Positions 37,166-48,750 of a DNA stretch of 64,000 nt are shown here, in pieces (positions within the stretch are counted from its first letter, which is position 1; each line of letters opens with the position of its first letter). The notes beneath the pieces are model-generated. The model did no database searches. It saw only the letters and a program-made list of their open reading frames with translations, and was not told the DNA's origin. Origin of the DNA: Rhizobium favelukesii (GTDB lineage: Bacteria; Pseudomonadota; Alphaproteobacteria; Rhizobiales; Rhizobiaceae); the NCBI RefSeq assembly GCF_000577275.2, contig NZ_HG916855.1, forward strand, positions 62,001 through 126,000, given 5' to 3'. A program made the translations under genes and the position numbers.

Positions 37166-38425
37166 TCATGTCGCCGGTCTCCTGTCGTTCAAGATCCGAT
37201 CAAGCTCGGTTGTACGGGATTTGGACAGCCCCGCCTTCTCAGCAAACTGTGGCCAGCGGCCAATCGACGTTCGAACCTGTTCGATGACATCCTTCGCGTC
37301 CCGATCGGGAATCGATGCTTCCCTGGAGATGGTCAACAGGTGTTGCATGCCTGGGTTTCTCCCTTCGCCCGCGACATCCGCACTGTGCTCTCCTCCTGGC
37401 CCGGAGGAAAAGGTAAGGTCGTAAGCAGGAGAGAGAGTCCATCGTCCGTCTCCATTCATGAGGAAGGCATGGTTCTTAGCGTGGTCGTCTCGGTTCCGCG
37501 CATACACGTTGAAGACCATGTGTCGAAACATCCGCAGGACTTCGGAACTGTCGCGGGTCATCATGAGCGTCAGCTTGTGGAGCTGTCCGTAGTTCAGCGA
37601 CGCCTCGCGATGGTTGGCGTTCAGGATGCCACTGGCGGTATGCATGTGCAGTCGGCCGGCAGGCGTTCGGTCAAATCGTTTCGTGGCGAAGAGGCGGTTG
37701 CCCTTGTCTGTGTCGAATATTCGCGTCTCGGCCATTTCCAGCCCTGCGGCGCGCGCCATCAAAGCATACGCCTTCTCCTCGACGCCCATCTCGGCCGGGT
37801 CGGCAGCGCCGCGTCCCTTCACCATCCATCGTTCGAAACCGTGTTCCATGTCCTGTCCGTAATCCAGAACGAATATATTTTTGGCTTTGTTGAAACCAAT
37901 CATCATTTTCGGACGCGCACCCGCTGAGCCGCCCTGTGCGCCCTGCAGAGTGTCGATGTCGGCAGTATCCATCTCAGCTTGGACGAGGTCGACCTGCTCG
38001 ACGAACCAATCCAAATCGATGTCCTCGGCAGGCTTCTTATCGTCGTCGGGTCGTTCTGGGATATACGCTAGCGCTCCCATTCCCGTTCTTCCGACCGCAG
38101 AGAGGCGATCCAGTGGGGTTAGCAGGTGATGGTCGATACCGGCCCTTTGAAGACGGCGATCAAGCAGGAGTCGTCCCCATCCGTCGGGCAGACTGTCGTT
38201 AAACAAACCATGGACCCCGTCGAAGGGATCGCGCGGTGCCGCAATCAAGCCCGGACTTGTCTTCACGTGGAAAGGGGATACCGGCAAAGACGCAGTGAGG
38301 AATTCTGCCGAGTACTCGAAATAGGCCCTGCGTTCGCTCCCACTCCATGCAAGGGTTCCCAGACTTCTCTGACTCCCCTCGAGATCGAGGACGACGCTGA
38401 TTTTTCGGATCGGCTTGAACTTCAT
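37166..38425 (-). CDS. hipA: HipA-family serine/threonine kinase toxin
   Basis: The 419-residue protein is a HipA-type kinase. It has the N-terminal subdomain (residues 1-110), the glycine-rich loop with the regulatory serine (QGAQGGSAGARPKMMIG), the catalytic loop RNRDDHAKNHAF and the metal-binding segment SPAYDLTFS. E. coli HipA phosphorylates glutamyl-tRNA synthetase and causes dormancy; the target here is unknown. It overlaps hipB by 4 bases (ATGA). All key residues are present, so it should be active. Confidence 0.88.
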   Translation of the reverse strand: MKFKPIRKISVVLDLEGSQRSLGTLAWSGSERRAYFEYSAEFLTASLPVSPFHVKTSPGLIAAPRDPFDGVHGLFNDSLPDGWGRLLLDRRLQRAGIDHHLLTPLDRLSAVGRTGMGALAYIPERPDDDKKPAEDIDLDWFVEQVDLVQAEMDTADIDTLQGAQGGSAGARPKMMIGFNKAKNIFVLDYGQDMEHGFERWMVKGRGAADPAEMGVEEKAYALMARAAGLEMAETRIFDTDKGNRLFATKRFDRTPAGRLHMHTASGILNANHREASLNYGQLHKLTLMMTRDSSEVLRMFRHMVFNVYARNRDDHAKNHAFLMNGDGRWTLSPAYDLTFSSGPGGEHSADVAGEGRNPGMQHLLTISREASIPDRDAKDVIEQVRTSIGRWPQFAEKAGLSKSRTTELDRILNDRRPAT

Positions 38426-38721
38426 TTCCGACGCACCCTCTGCCTGACGGGGCGGTCAACGACATCGTCGATTGTCTTCGGCGGCCGAGGCGGAAACAAG
38501 TGCTCGAACTCAGCTTCGCCTTCTAGGACAAACGCAACCCTCACAAGGGCTCCGAGCGAAATCTTTCCTGTCTCCTCGAACAGTCTTATAGAGCCATAGG
38601 AGACGCCCGCCCTTGCAGCTAGATCCTTCTGCGTGAGGCCGCCATCAATCCGCCGACGCTTCATCCTTTGCGAGAGGCCCCTGATCACCTCCGCGGGAGA
38701 TGTCATACTAAATGCGAACAT
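38422..38721 (-). CDS. hipB: HipB-type antitoxin/repressor
   Basis: The 99-residue protein carries an XRE-type helix-turn-helix (TQKDLAARAGVSYGSIRLFEE) and a basic C-terminal tail (RPVRQRVRRK). It should neutralise HipA and repress the operon from the palindrome at 38747-38776. Starts at 38721 (MFAFSM) or 38706 (MTSPAEV) are both possible. The frame is open for another 600 bases upstream, but that stretch is not protein-like and the operator lies within it. Confidence 0.82.
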   Translation of the reverse strand: MFAFSMTSPAEVIRGLSQRMKRRRIDGGLTQKDLAARAGVSYGSIRLFEETGKISLGALVRVAFVLEGEAEFEHLFPPRPPKTIDDVVDRPVRQRVRRK

Positions 38722-38746
38722 ATTAACACTTATTTCCTTTATCGAG

Positions 38747-38776
38747 ATATAATTGCCAATATAATAGCAATTATAT
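38747..38776. promoter_or_regulatory. hipBA operator palindrome
   Basis: ATATAATTGC and GCAATTATAT form perfect 10-bp arms around a 10-base spacer (38747-38756 and 38767-38776), 26 bases upstream of the hipB start. The AT-rich sequence stands out in this GC-rich DNA. It is the expected site for HipB autorepression and probably overlaps the promoter. Confidence 0.75.
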
Positions 38777-39269
38777 TGAAATTCAACGGTGCGCCAACAA
38801 TTGCGCGGATTTCCCGATCGACTTCCGCCGGAGACCCTTGTGCGGTCCGCGTCGGCGCAGGGCACCGGTTCTCCCAGGTTGCGACGCTTTGCGCGTATTT
38901 GCGCGGCGGTGGAACTTTTCGCGTCCCGGCCGGTTGGCCCCTTTCTAGTGGGAAAGCAGGCAGGCATGCCAAGAGGCGATGAATCCGCATATACCAAGGT
39001 CACGCAGCGCCTGGCGTCTCGGCCAAATGGCGGACCGGGATCGGCGAACTGGGAAAGCGGTGATAGTGAACAAATGACCCGGTCGGGTAGATGGATCCTC
39101 ACCGAGGCGTTCCAAACAGGCGCAAGGCGCCGCCATGGCGCGTCCAGCGGCTGAGGGCCCGACCTTCGCGAAGAAGGCCGCGGCGGCCCAGCAAGCACTA
39201 CGAGCAGCACACGCATCACCAAAGTGATGCGATGCGTTAAATTGATGCGAGCCCCCAGGAGCGGCATTC
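38777..39269. other. 493-base gap without a recognisable gene
   Basis: Both strands have long open frames here, a by-product of high G+C, but none shows a domain, a ribosome site or protein-like composition. The right end must hold the promoter of the glutathione S-transferase gene. Confidence 0.4.
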
Positions 39270-40001
39270 GTGGCATATGAACTGTATTATTGGGATGGAA
39301 TTCAGGGCCGCGGCGAGTTTGTGCGTCTGGCACTGGAAGAAGCGCGGGCAGACTATGTCGACGTTGCCAGACAGTCCGGACGTGGGTTGGGCGCCGGCGT
39401 CATGCTGGAGTTGATGCACAGCAGGCTCGAAGCCCACATTCCATTCGCGCCGCCATTTCTCAAAGATGGCGAGCTGATTGTCTCTCACGTCGCCAACATC
39501 CTCTTCTATCTCGGCCCGAAGCTTGGACTTGCGCCTAAGGTCGAAAAGCTCCGCTACGTCGCCAACGGCCTGCAGCTGACGATCACCGATCTGGTAGCGG
39601 AGGTGCACGACACGCATCACCCGATCGCGACATCACGTTACTACGAGGAGCAGAAGCAGGAGGCGAAAGCCCGTTCCGCCGCTTTTATCAGCGAGCGCAT
39701 TCCGAAGTTCTGCGGCTACTTCGAGCAGGTGCTGCAACAAAATCCCAAGGGATCAAGCCACATCGTTGGCGACACGCTTAGCTACGTCGACCTGTCCCTG
39801 TTCCAGGTGATCGACGGCCTGCGATATGCCTTTCCAAATGCGATGAAGGCTTATGCGACGGCCTATCCAGCTTTGGCAGCGTTGCACGATACTGTCTCAA
39901 AGCGCCCCAACCTCGCCGCCTACCTACGCTCGGAGCGACGCCTCGCCTTCAACGAGGAAGGCATCTTTCGGCACTACCCTGAACTCGATGTTGCGACGTA
40001 G
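39270..40001 (+). CDS. Glutathione S-transferase family protein
   Basis: The 243-residue protein has an N-terminal thioredoxin-like domain (residues 1-85; YELYYWDGIQGRGEFVRLALEEA, with the cis-Pro segment around FAPPFLKDGELIVSHVANI) and a C-terminal helical domain with YVDLSLFQVIDGL. The conserved Tyr near the N-terminus suggests a sigma-like class. The family conjugates glutathione to electrophiles. CAGGAG lies ahead of the start. It is followed by an SDR gene 89 bases on; a detoxification pair is possible. Confidence 0.83.
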   Translation: MAYELYYWDGIQGRGEFVRLALEEARADYVDVARQSGRGLGAGVMLELMHSRLEAHIPFAPPFLKDGELIVSHVANILFYLGPKLGLAPKVEKLRYVANGLQLTITDLVAEVHDTHHPIATSRYYEEQKQEAKARSAAFISERIPKFCGYFEQVLQQNPKGSSHIVGDTLSYVDLSLFQVIDGLRYAFPNAMKAYATAYPALAALHDTVSKRPNLAAYLRSERRLAFNEEGIFRHYPELDVAT

Positions 40002-40090
40002 CGATATTGCATTGCCCCGGGTCGAGAGAGGCTGATAAGCTCCCCCCTCGCCCCTATCCGTCCCATCATACTGCGGAGGCTGTCGCTGCC

Positions 40091-40885
40091 ATGGCAAATC
40101 TTGCACAATTGCTTGCATCCATGAAGATTCCGGACCTTGCCGGCAAGGCGGTGCTGATCACCGGCGCTTCGACGGGAATCGGTGCTGCCTTGGCGCGCGC
40201 TTTTGCCGCCCAGGAGGTGAAGCTCGGCATTCACTATAATGCCAGCCGGGAGCCGGCCGAAGCGCTTGCCGAAGAAATCCGGGCGGCAGGCGGCACGGCG
40301 CATCTCGTGCATGGCGACGTGTCACGGGAAGGCGAGAGCGAACGCGTCGTCGAGGAGACGGCCAGAACCTTCGGGCATCTTGACGGGTTGATAAACAATG
40401 CCGGCGGCATGCTCGGGCGCAAGCCAACCGCTGAATATACCGACGAGCACTATATGAAGGTCATGGATCTGAACGCTCGCTCGGTGCTCGCCGCCACACG
40501 CGCGGCCCATCCGTGGCTGAAGAAGCAAGGCGGGTTCATCATCAACACGACCTCGATTGCGGCCCGCAACGGCGGCGGCAACGGCGCCGTGCTTTATGCG
40601 GCGTCAAAGGGTTTTGTTTCGACCATCACCCGCGGCCACGCCAAGGAGTTCGTTCCCGACCGCATCCGGGTCAACGCTGTGGCCCCTGGCGTCATCGCCA
40701 CACCGTTTCATGAGCGCTATACGAACGACGAGCAGATGGAGATGCAGCGCAAATCCATCCCGATGGGTTTTGTCGGGACACCGGAAGATTGCGTCGGCGC
40801 CTACCTGTTCCTCGCATCTCCAACGCTTTCCGGTTATGTCACCGGCCAGATCATCGAGGTCAACGGCGGCCAGCTGATGCCCTAA
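40091..40885 (+). CDS. Short-chain dehydrogenase/reductase
   Basis: The 264-residue enzyme has the NAD(P) motif TGASTGIG, LINNAGGM, and the Ser/Tyr/Lys catalytic set (TTSIAARNGGGNGAVLYAASK), with RVNAVAPGVIATPFHERY and the C-terminal VTGQIIEVNGGQLMP. It is of the FabG/3-ketoacyl-reductase-like classical type. The start at 40091 is favoured over an upstream open frame that lacks domain content. It converges on pcaF, but there is no evidence that it is part of the aromatic pathway. Confidence 0.82.
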   Translation: MANLAQLLASMKIPDLAGKAVLITGASTGIGAALARAFAAQEVKLGIHYNASREPAEALAEEIRAAGGTAHLVHGDVSREGESERVVEETARTFGHLDGLINNAGGMLGRKPTAEYTDEHYMKVMDLNARSVLAATRAAHPWLKKQGGFIINTTSIAARNGGGNGAVLYAASKGFVSTITRGHAKEFVPDRIRVNAVAPGVIATPFHERYTNDEQMEMQRKSIPMGFVGTPEDCVGAYLFLASPTLSGYVTGQIIEVNGGQLMP

Positions 40886-40950
40886 GCGACACCGCGCAAA
40901 TGGACATCGGCGCAACGGTCCTGCCGCGTCGCTTTCTTTTGTCGCGCGTG

Positions 40951-42156
<1,206 letters not shown>

Positions 42157-42939
42157 TTACGCGGCCTCCTTGTCGCCCTGATGGGCCTTTTTCGTGCGCG
42201 CATTGATGTCGCGCAGTGTCATGAGTTCGGTGTCGCTCGGGACCGGGGTCTCGATGACTTGGTCGGCAAACTTGATCGACCAGCCGCAATTCTCGATGAT
42301 CTGCTGTCGGCTGACGCCGCGATGGATTGAGACGACCGTAAGCTCCTTCGTCGCCGGATCCGGTTCGAGAATGCAGAGATCGGTGATGACGCGGGTCGGC
42401 CCCTTGGTCGTCATGCCGAGACGCTCGCGGTGATTGCCGCCTTCGCCGTGGCCCATGGAGGTGATGAAGTGGAGTTTCTCGACGAAGCCGCGCTTGGAAA
42501 GCGCCATGGTGATGAAGATCTGACCGCAATTGCTGGCGATCTCGGGCGCCCCACCACCACCTGGCAGGCGTACTTTCGGATGATTATAAGGGCCGACCAC
42601 CGTCGTGTTCAGATTGGCGAACTTGTCGATCTGGGCGCCGCCGAGAAAGCCCGTGGTGATACGGCCGCCTTGCAGCCAGTAGCGGAACATTTCCGGCACC
42701 GATACGGTGAAAAGCGCAGTGTCGCACAGTTCGCCATCGCCGATCGACAGAGGCAGCACGTCCGGTTTGGTGCCAACCGTGCCGCTCTCGTAGATCAGCG
42801 TGATATCAGGTGCGTGCGTCAGCCGCGCAACGTTGCAGGCGGCCGAGGGTGCGCCGATGCCGACGAAGCAGACGTCGTCGTTGGTCAGCGCGCGGGCTGC
42901 GGCAATGGTCATCATTTCGGTAGGGGTAAAGTCGTTCAT
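42157..42939 (-). CDS. pcaJ: 3-oxoadipate CoA-transferase, beta subunit
   Basis: The 260-residue subunit B of the CoA-transferase moves CoA from succinyl-CoA to beta-ketoadipate. The catalytic Glu lies in LIYESGTVG, and LPGGGGAPEIASNCGQIFIT is family-typical. GAGGAGGAAAG precedes the ATG at 42939, so the frame further upstream is not used. It forms a heteromer with PcaI, encoded 10 bases upstream. Confidence 0.92.
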   Translation of the reverse strand: MNDFTPTEMMTIAAARALTNDDVCFVGIGAPSAACNVARLTHAPDITLIYESGTVGTKPDVLPLSIGDGELCDTALFTVSVPEMFRYWLQGGRITTGFLGGAQIDKFANLNTTVVGPYNHPKVRLPGGGGAPEIASNCGQIFITMALSKRGFVEKLHFITSMGHGEGGNHRERLGMTTKGPTRVITDLCILEPDPATKELTVVSIHRGVSRQQIIENCGWSIKFADQVIETPVPSDTELMTLRDINARTKKAHQGDKEAA

Positions 42940-42949
42940 TCTTTCCTCC

Positions 42950-43798
42950 TCACGCAATCTTCCTTGCATGCTTGGCAAAGTCTTCGGGGCTCGCCTGCAT
43001 GACGTTCTCGTCGATCCATGTCTGGAAGGTATCGCGATCGCGGGCGATCTCGTCCCAGGCGATGTAAAAGGCGTTCGAGCGCGGATAGTAGCCCTGCGCA
43101 TAGGATGGGAATGCGCCGCCCGGCACGTTCGCCACCGCGCTCACGGCCCAGGTCGGCAACACGACCGAGTTTGGCGATGGCGGGTCGAGCTCATCGACGA
43201 TCTCCTCGACCGTCACGATCGAGCGCTTGGCGGCAAGCACGGCTTCCTTCTGCACGCCGACGATGCCTTCGAGCAGGACGTTGCCCTTGCGGTCGGCACG
43301 CAGCGCGTGAATGATCGTGACATCGGGGCGAATGGCCGGAACGGCGGCCAGAACCTCGCCGGTGAAGGGGCAGGTGACGGACTTGATGTTCGCATTGACC
43401 TTGGGAAGATCGGCGCCGATATAGCCGCGCAATGCGGCAAACGGCAGATTGGCCGCCCCCGCCTCGTAGGCATTGGCCATGGCCGCGTGGCTGTGCTCTT
43501 CGATTTCCAGCGGCCGTGGCCACTGGTTCTCCACCGCATCGCGGAAGCGATGCAGTGAGCCGACGCCCGGATTGCCGCCCCAGGAGAACTTCATGCCGCG
43601 CGCGGCCCCAACCCCGATCAGCTGGTCGTAGAGAATGTCTGGGGTCATGCGAACCAGATAGAGATCCTTCTTGCCCTGGCGGATCACCTCGTGGCCGGCG
43701 GCATAGGGGATGAGATGGGTGAAGCCCTCCATGGCAACGGTGTCGCCATCCCTGACGTTTTCAGCGACGGCTTCCTTCAACGATACGATCTTCGCCAT
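42950..43798 (-). CDS. pcaI: 3-oxoadipate CoA-transferase, alpha subunit
   Basis: The 282-residue subunit A of the transferase has the Rossmann-like CoA part with GDTVAMEGFTHLIPYAAGHE and the glycine-rich GMKFSWGGNPGVGSLHRFRD. It is the first gene of pcaIJF and is divergent from the IclR-type regulator pcaR, with an operator-like palindrome in the 128-base gap. All three genes look intact. Confidence 0.92.
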   Translation of the reverse strand: MAKIVSLKEAVAENVRDGDTVAMEGFTHLIPYAAGHEVIRQGKKDLYLVRMTPDILYDQLIGVGAARGMKFSWGGNPGVGSLHRFRDAVENQWPRPLEIEEHSHAAMANAYEAGAANLPFAALRGYIGADLPKVNANIKSVTCPFTGEVLAAVPAIRPDVTIIHALRADRKGNVLLEGIVGVQKEAVLAAKRSIVTVEEIVDELDPPSPNSVVLPTWAVSAVANVPGGAFPSYAQGYYPRSNAFYIAWDEIARDRDTFQTWIDENVMQASPEDFAKHARKIA

Positions 43799-43863
43799 GT
43801 GGCCTCCCGCAATCCTGCTGTCGAATGCGGGCCAATAAGCGCTTCTGCAAAACCGGCGTCAAA

Positions 43864-43908
43864 TATTTTGTGCGTTATTTGACATTTGTTCGTATATCGC
43901 ACAAAATA
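43864..43908. promoter_or_regulatory. PcaR operator candidate between pcaI and pcaR
   Basis: TATTTTGTGCG (43864-43874) and CGCACAAAATA (43898-43908) are perfect 11-bp inverted repeats with a 23-base centre. They lie 65 bases from the pcaI start and 18 from the pcaR start, where an IclR-type protein would control both. The exact recognition half-sites are not fixed by this alone. Confidence 0.7.
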
Positions 43909-43926
43909 ACGGCGAGGAGAACGGTG

Positions 43927-44682
43927 ATGCGTGAAACAGATTTTGTCAGCGGCTTTGCCCGAGGTCTCAAGGTCATCGAAGCATTCGAGGAGACGCGCCA
44001 GCGCCTTTCGATTGCCGAAGCCGCGAGGCTGACCGGGCTCGACCGCGCCACGGTGCGGCGCTCGTTGCTGACGCTCGCCGAACTTGGCTATGCCGATTAT
44101 GACGGCAAGTTCTTTGCCCTGACGCCGAAGATCCTGCGGCTCGGACACGCCTATCTCTCTGCAACGCCCCTGCCTGTTCTTATCCAGCCCCATCTCGATC
44201 AGTTGTCGGAGAAGGCTGGGCAGAGCGCGTCAGCCTCGGTGCTCGACGGCACCGAGATCGTCTATATCGCCCGCGCCTCGCAGCGCCGCGTCATGTCGAT
44301 CAACCTGACACCCGGCAGCCGCCTTCCGGCCTACTGCGCCTCGATGGGTCGGGTGCTGCTTGCGGCGCTCACGGAGGCCGAAGCCAGATCAATCCTCGCC
44401 CGCACCGACCTCAAGCCCAACACGCTAAATACCAAGACAGATGTGGAAGAACTGGTGCGGGAGTTCGGGCGCGTGCGCGAACAGGGCTATGCGGTGATCG
44501 ACCAGGAGTTGGAAATCGGCCTTTGCTCGATTGCCGTGCCCGTCGAGAACGACCGCGGACAGACGGTGGCGGCCATCAATATTGGCGCACCGGCCGCCCA
44601 CGCGCCGGCCGCCGATATGCCGGTCCGCTATCTGCCTCTGCTCAAAGAAACACAGAAGGCTCTGCGCCTGGTGTTGCGCTAG
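43927..44682 (+). CDS. pcaR: IclR-family regulator of pcaIJF
   Basis: The 251-residue regulator has an N-terminal winged helix (FARGLKVIEAFEETRQRLSIAEAARLTGLDRATVRRSLLTL) and a C-terminal GAF-like IclR effector domain (SVLDGTEIVYIARA, LGRVLLAAL-like region, YAVIDQELEIGLCSIAVPV). Divergent placement from pcaIJF and resemblance to known PcaR proteins indicate beta-ketoadipate-responsive control. The ATG at 43927 gives the usual MRETDFVSGFARG start. Confidence 0.9.
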   Translation: MRETDFVSGFARGLKVIEAFEETRQRLSIAEAARLTGLDRATVRRSLLTLAELGYADYDGKFFALTPKILRLGHAYLSATPLPVLIQPHLDQLSEKAGQSASASVLDGTEIVYIARASQRRVMSINLTPGSRLPAYCASMGRVLLAALTEAEARSILARTDLKPNTLNTKTDVEELVREFGRVREQGYAVIDQELEIGLCSIAVPVENDRGQTVAAINIGAPAAHAPAADMPVRYLPLLKETQKALRLVLR

Positions 44683-45549
44683 ACGCCACGTTTGGCCCGT
44701 TCTGCTACGCGCCATGCGCGCGGTGTCTGGCCGGCCTGTTTGAGGAAGAAGCGCGAGAAATAGGCAGGATCCGAAAACCCAAGCCGGTAGGCGATTTCCT
44801 GGACGCTGCCGAAGGTGAAGACCAGCTCGCGCTTTGCCTCGTCGAGGAGTTTGCGGGCGATCAGCTCATGCGCTCCGTGGCCGGTCGTCGCGCGCACGAT
44901 CCGATTGAGGTGCGTCGGCGAAATGCCGAGCGCCTTGGCATAGAAGGCAGCCGGCTCATGCGACTTGAAATGCCGCTGGATCAACCCGTGCAGCAGCTCC
45001 ATCGGCAGCCCCCTGATCTTCCTGCTTTTCGGAAGACAGCCGCGCTGCGATGAGCAGGGCCGATGTCAGATAGGACTCCAACAGGTCGTTGCGCCCGGCC
45101 CGCTGCTGCGCGAATTCGTGCCCCAGTCGCTGAAGGCAAGCCGCGACATAGCGGCCGTCCTCATCGTCCATGTCGAGTTTCGTCAGGTGCGGCGATGCCA
45201 TCCATTCTCCGAGCCGACTGCGGTCGCCGGGAAAGGCCTTCAAATGCGAACTCAGTACCGTGATGACGAAGCCGCCAACATCCCTGGAGAAGCGAAATCC
45301 GTGATCGAGGCTTGGAGGAACAGTGATCACCGACTGCGGTTCGATCGGGTGCCAGACGTTTGAAAACATCGCCTCCCCAGAGCCGCTATCTATGTACAAT
45401 ATCTGAAAAAAACTGTCATGGCGGTGCGGCCGGATCTCCCAATGATGCAGGCTGCTCCTCGATGGAATCGTTTCGCAATGCAGCCAGAAATCCGGCTTTC
45501 CTCCGGTTTTCTCCCCGTAGAGCTCATATGTCGGAACGATCCTCGCCAC
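44679..45549 (-). pseudogene. Frameshifted AraC-family regulator divergent from pobA
   Basis: The N-terminal sensor half (MARIVPTYELYGE, then WEIRPHRHDSFFQILYIDSG, a cupin-like fold) and the C-terminal AraC DNA-binding half (ALGISPTHLNRIVRATTG, YRLGFSDPAYFSRFFLKQAG) are in different frames. The break is at a run of five G on the minus strand (about 45008-45013); four G would join them as EDQGLPMELLHGLIQ. Its position next to pobA fits a PobR-like activator responding to 4-hydroxybenzoate. As read, it is split; it could be a phase-variable or sequencing-error site. Confidence 0.82.
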
Positions 45550-45581
45550 CGTCGCCTCCTCTCTGTCCTATGTTCGATTAG

Positions 45582-46838
<1,257 letters not shown>

Positions 46839-46841
46839 CTC

Positions 46842-46864
46842 CCCTTCCGCCATCCACGGAAGGG
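46842..46864 (+). terminator. Hairpin terminator of pobA
   Basis: CCCTTCCG and CGGAAGGG form a perfect 8-bp stem with a 7-base loop, 3 bases after the pobA stop. Confidence 0.7.
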
Positions 46865-46925
46865 CGCATGGAGAGCGGCGGTGGTTGATGCGTCCCCACC
46901 GCTGCTCGCCCGCTCTGGCAAGGCA

Positions 46926-48518
46926 TCAAGAGGCGCTTGGCGCCTGGGCATCGATCGCAGCCATTGCTTCGGCGAGCGCAGCGCGCACGCGTGCGCGCTC
47001 ATCCGGGTCAAGTTGCGCCACATCGAGATGAAGGTCGAGGCCCGCAAAGTGCTCACTCAGCACGCGCAGATTTTGATCGGCGCCCAACAGTCCGTTGACG
47101 GCATAAGGCACCACCTGGCGGTGAATGCCCTTCATGGTGATCGGCGGCAGGGGCGTCGCATCGACGATGTCCTTCACGAGTGCGTAGGTTTCGTAGCTGA
47201 TGACGATCTTCCCACCCTCGGCAATGGATTGCAGGCGCGCGGCCAGATTGGCTTCGGCGCCGATGATCGTGTAATCCATGCGATCGCTGCTGCCGAAATT
47301 GCCGACATTGCAATAGCCTGAGTTGATCCCCATTCGCACCATGAACGGTTCCTCCGTGCCGTCGAGACGCCATTTCTCCTTCAGTTCGCCAAGGCGGCGT
47401 TGCATATCGACGGCCATCCGCAGGCAGGCTTTTGCGTCTTCGACAGCGCCATTCGTTTCCGGATCGCCGAAGAATACCAATACCGCGTCGCCAATGAACT
47501 TATCGAGCGTGCCGCCATGCTTGAGTGCAATGGCAGACATCTCGGTCAGGTATTCGTTCAGCATTTGCGTCAGCGCTTCCGGCTGCAGCCGCTCGGTGGT
47601 GGCGGTGAAATCCTTGATGTCTGAAAAGAAGATAGTCAGTCGCTTGCGCTCGGTCTGTACGACGACATCCCTCTGGCCGCTGAAAATGCTCTTGTAGACC
47701 TGAGGAGACAGATAGCGCGAGATCTTCATGGAGATGCTTGCCAGAAACTCGTTGGCCGATTCCAGTTCGCGGTTGACGCCCTGAATGAGGGCGGTCTGGC
47801 GCTGCTGGAAAACGATGAAGCCGATACCAAGCCCTGCCATAAACAAGAAATAGAGCAGCAGGTATTTGAAGGCGAATACGGTGTGGGCAAAGGGTTGCTT
47901 GATGATCACTTCCTGAATGCCGCGCACATCGCCGACTTTCCAGTCCGTCTTCGGGCTCTCCGGATGGGCGTTGTGGCAGGCGACACATGCCTCAGCCATG
48001 ATGACCGGCGTCACAAGTCGAAATGTATTCGTAAAGCCGCTGCGGTTGATCTTGGTCGGCGTCTGCTTGGGATCGGCACGCAGCGCAGCCAGAGCATTCG
48101 TTTCAAAAGCATCGAGCGGATGCGGCGCGCGCCGCTTGAACGGCAGATCGGAAAGGAAACGATAAGTAATATTGGCTTGCTGCTGCCGGATGACATCACC
48201 CAGTTCGAGCGAGAGCGTTGCCGGGATCGGAATCGCGCCGGGTATGTTGGCATAATCGTGTGTCACGACCGTTGCGATGTCGCTACCGGCCGCATGTGCT
48301 GCAAGAATGCGGCCGACGACGTTGCTGGCATAGTAGGAGCGGATGCTGGTGATCAGCGAGCTCATATCCTCCGCCTGACGTTTCACGGAGCTTTGCGAGA
48401 GCGTGCTGACGTCCATCCAAACGGCAATCGGCAAGCCCGCCAGCAAAGCCAGGATCAATAGGCTGATGAAATATCCGGTGTTTCGTGCGGCCCGGCCACG
48501 ATCGGTCTTACGGGTCAC
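46926..48518 (-). CDS. Adenylate cyclase with periplasmic c-type heme (Tll0287-like) sensor
   Basis: The 530-residue protein has a transmembrane segment (about residues 15-36), a periplasmic DUF3365/Tll0287-like sensor domain with the heme-c attachment motif CVACH (178-182) in MAEACVACHNAHPE, a second span (about 217-237) and a class III cyclase domain from about residue 290 (RLTIFFSDIKDFTATTER, KFIGDAVLVFFGDPE, MDYTIIGAEANLAARLQ). The metal Asp residues and the GDAVL motif are present. It should make cAMP in response to redox state, oxygen or a small gas. It is inserted between pobA and pcaQ but has its own orientation; cysteine ligation requires a cytochrome c maturation system. Confidence 0.87.
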   Translation of the reverse strand: MTRKTDRGRAARNTGYFISLLILALLAGLPIAVWMDVSTLSQSSVKRQAEDMSSLITSIRSYYASNVVGRILAAHAAGSDIATVVTHDYANIPGAIPIPATLSLELGDVIRQQQANITYRFLSDLPFKRRAPHPLDAFETNALAALRADPKQTPTKINRSGFTNTFRLVTPVIMAEACVACHNAHPESPKTDWKVGDVRGIQEVIIKQPFAHTVFAFKYLLLYFLFMAGLGIGFIVFQQRQTALIQGVNRELESANEFLASISMKISRYLSPQVYKSIFSGQRDVVVQTERKRLTIFFSDIKDFTATTERLQPEALTQMLNEYLTEMSAIALKHGGTLDKFIGDAVLVFFGDPETNGAVEDAKACLRMAVDMQRRLGELKEKWRLDGTEEPFMVRMGINSGYCNVGNFGSSDRMDYTIIGAEANLAARLQSIAEGGKIVISYETYALVKDIVDATPLPPITMKGIHRQVVPYAVNGLLGADQNLRVLSEHFAGLDLHLDVAQLDPDERARVRAALAEAMAAIDAQAPSAS

Positions 48519-48750
48519 GGCAGGCTCCGACGAATATCAACCCGCGTTCGCGCGAAGTCGGTTTGCGCAAGCGGCGTCGCCACCCGTTTGTTCATGCAGT
48601 GGCTTGGGTCGAAAATCCTGCCAATCATCTTGGAAACTGGGTCCTCTTCGCAGATTGCCATTTCGGAAGGAGGAGCACGCGTCCATCCATGCCGTCAACT
48701 GCTCGCTGCCGGCCAAAGTTGGAGGCATAGAGGGATGCCCGCCCGCCCTC

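Noticed and set aside
38722..39333. Extended N-terminus for the HipB frame (303 residues in total)
   Set aside because: The upstream part is not protein-like and contains the operator palindrome; HipB proteins are about 70-110 residues.
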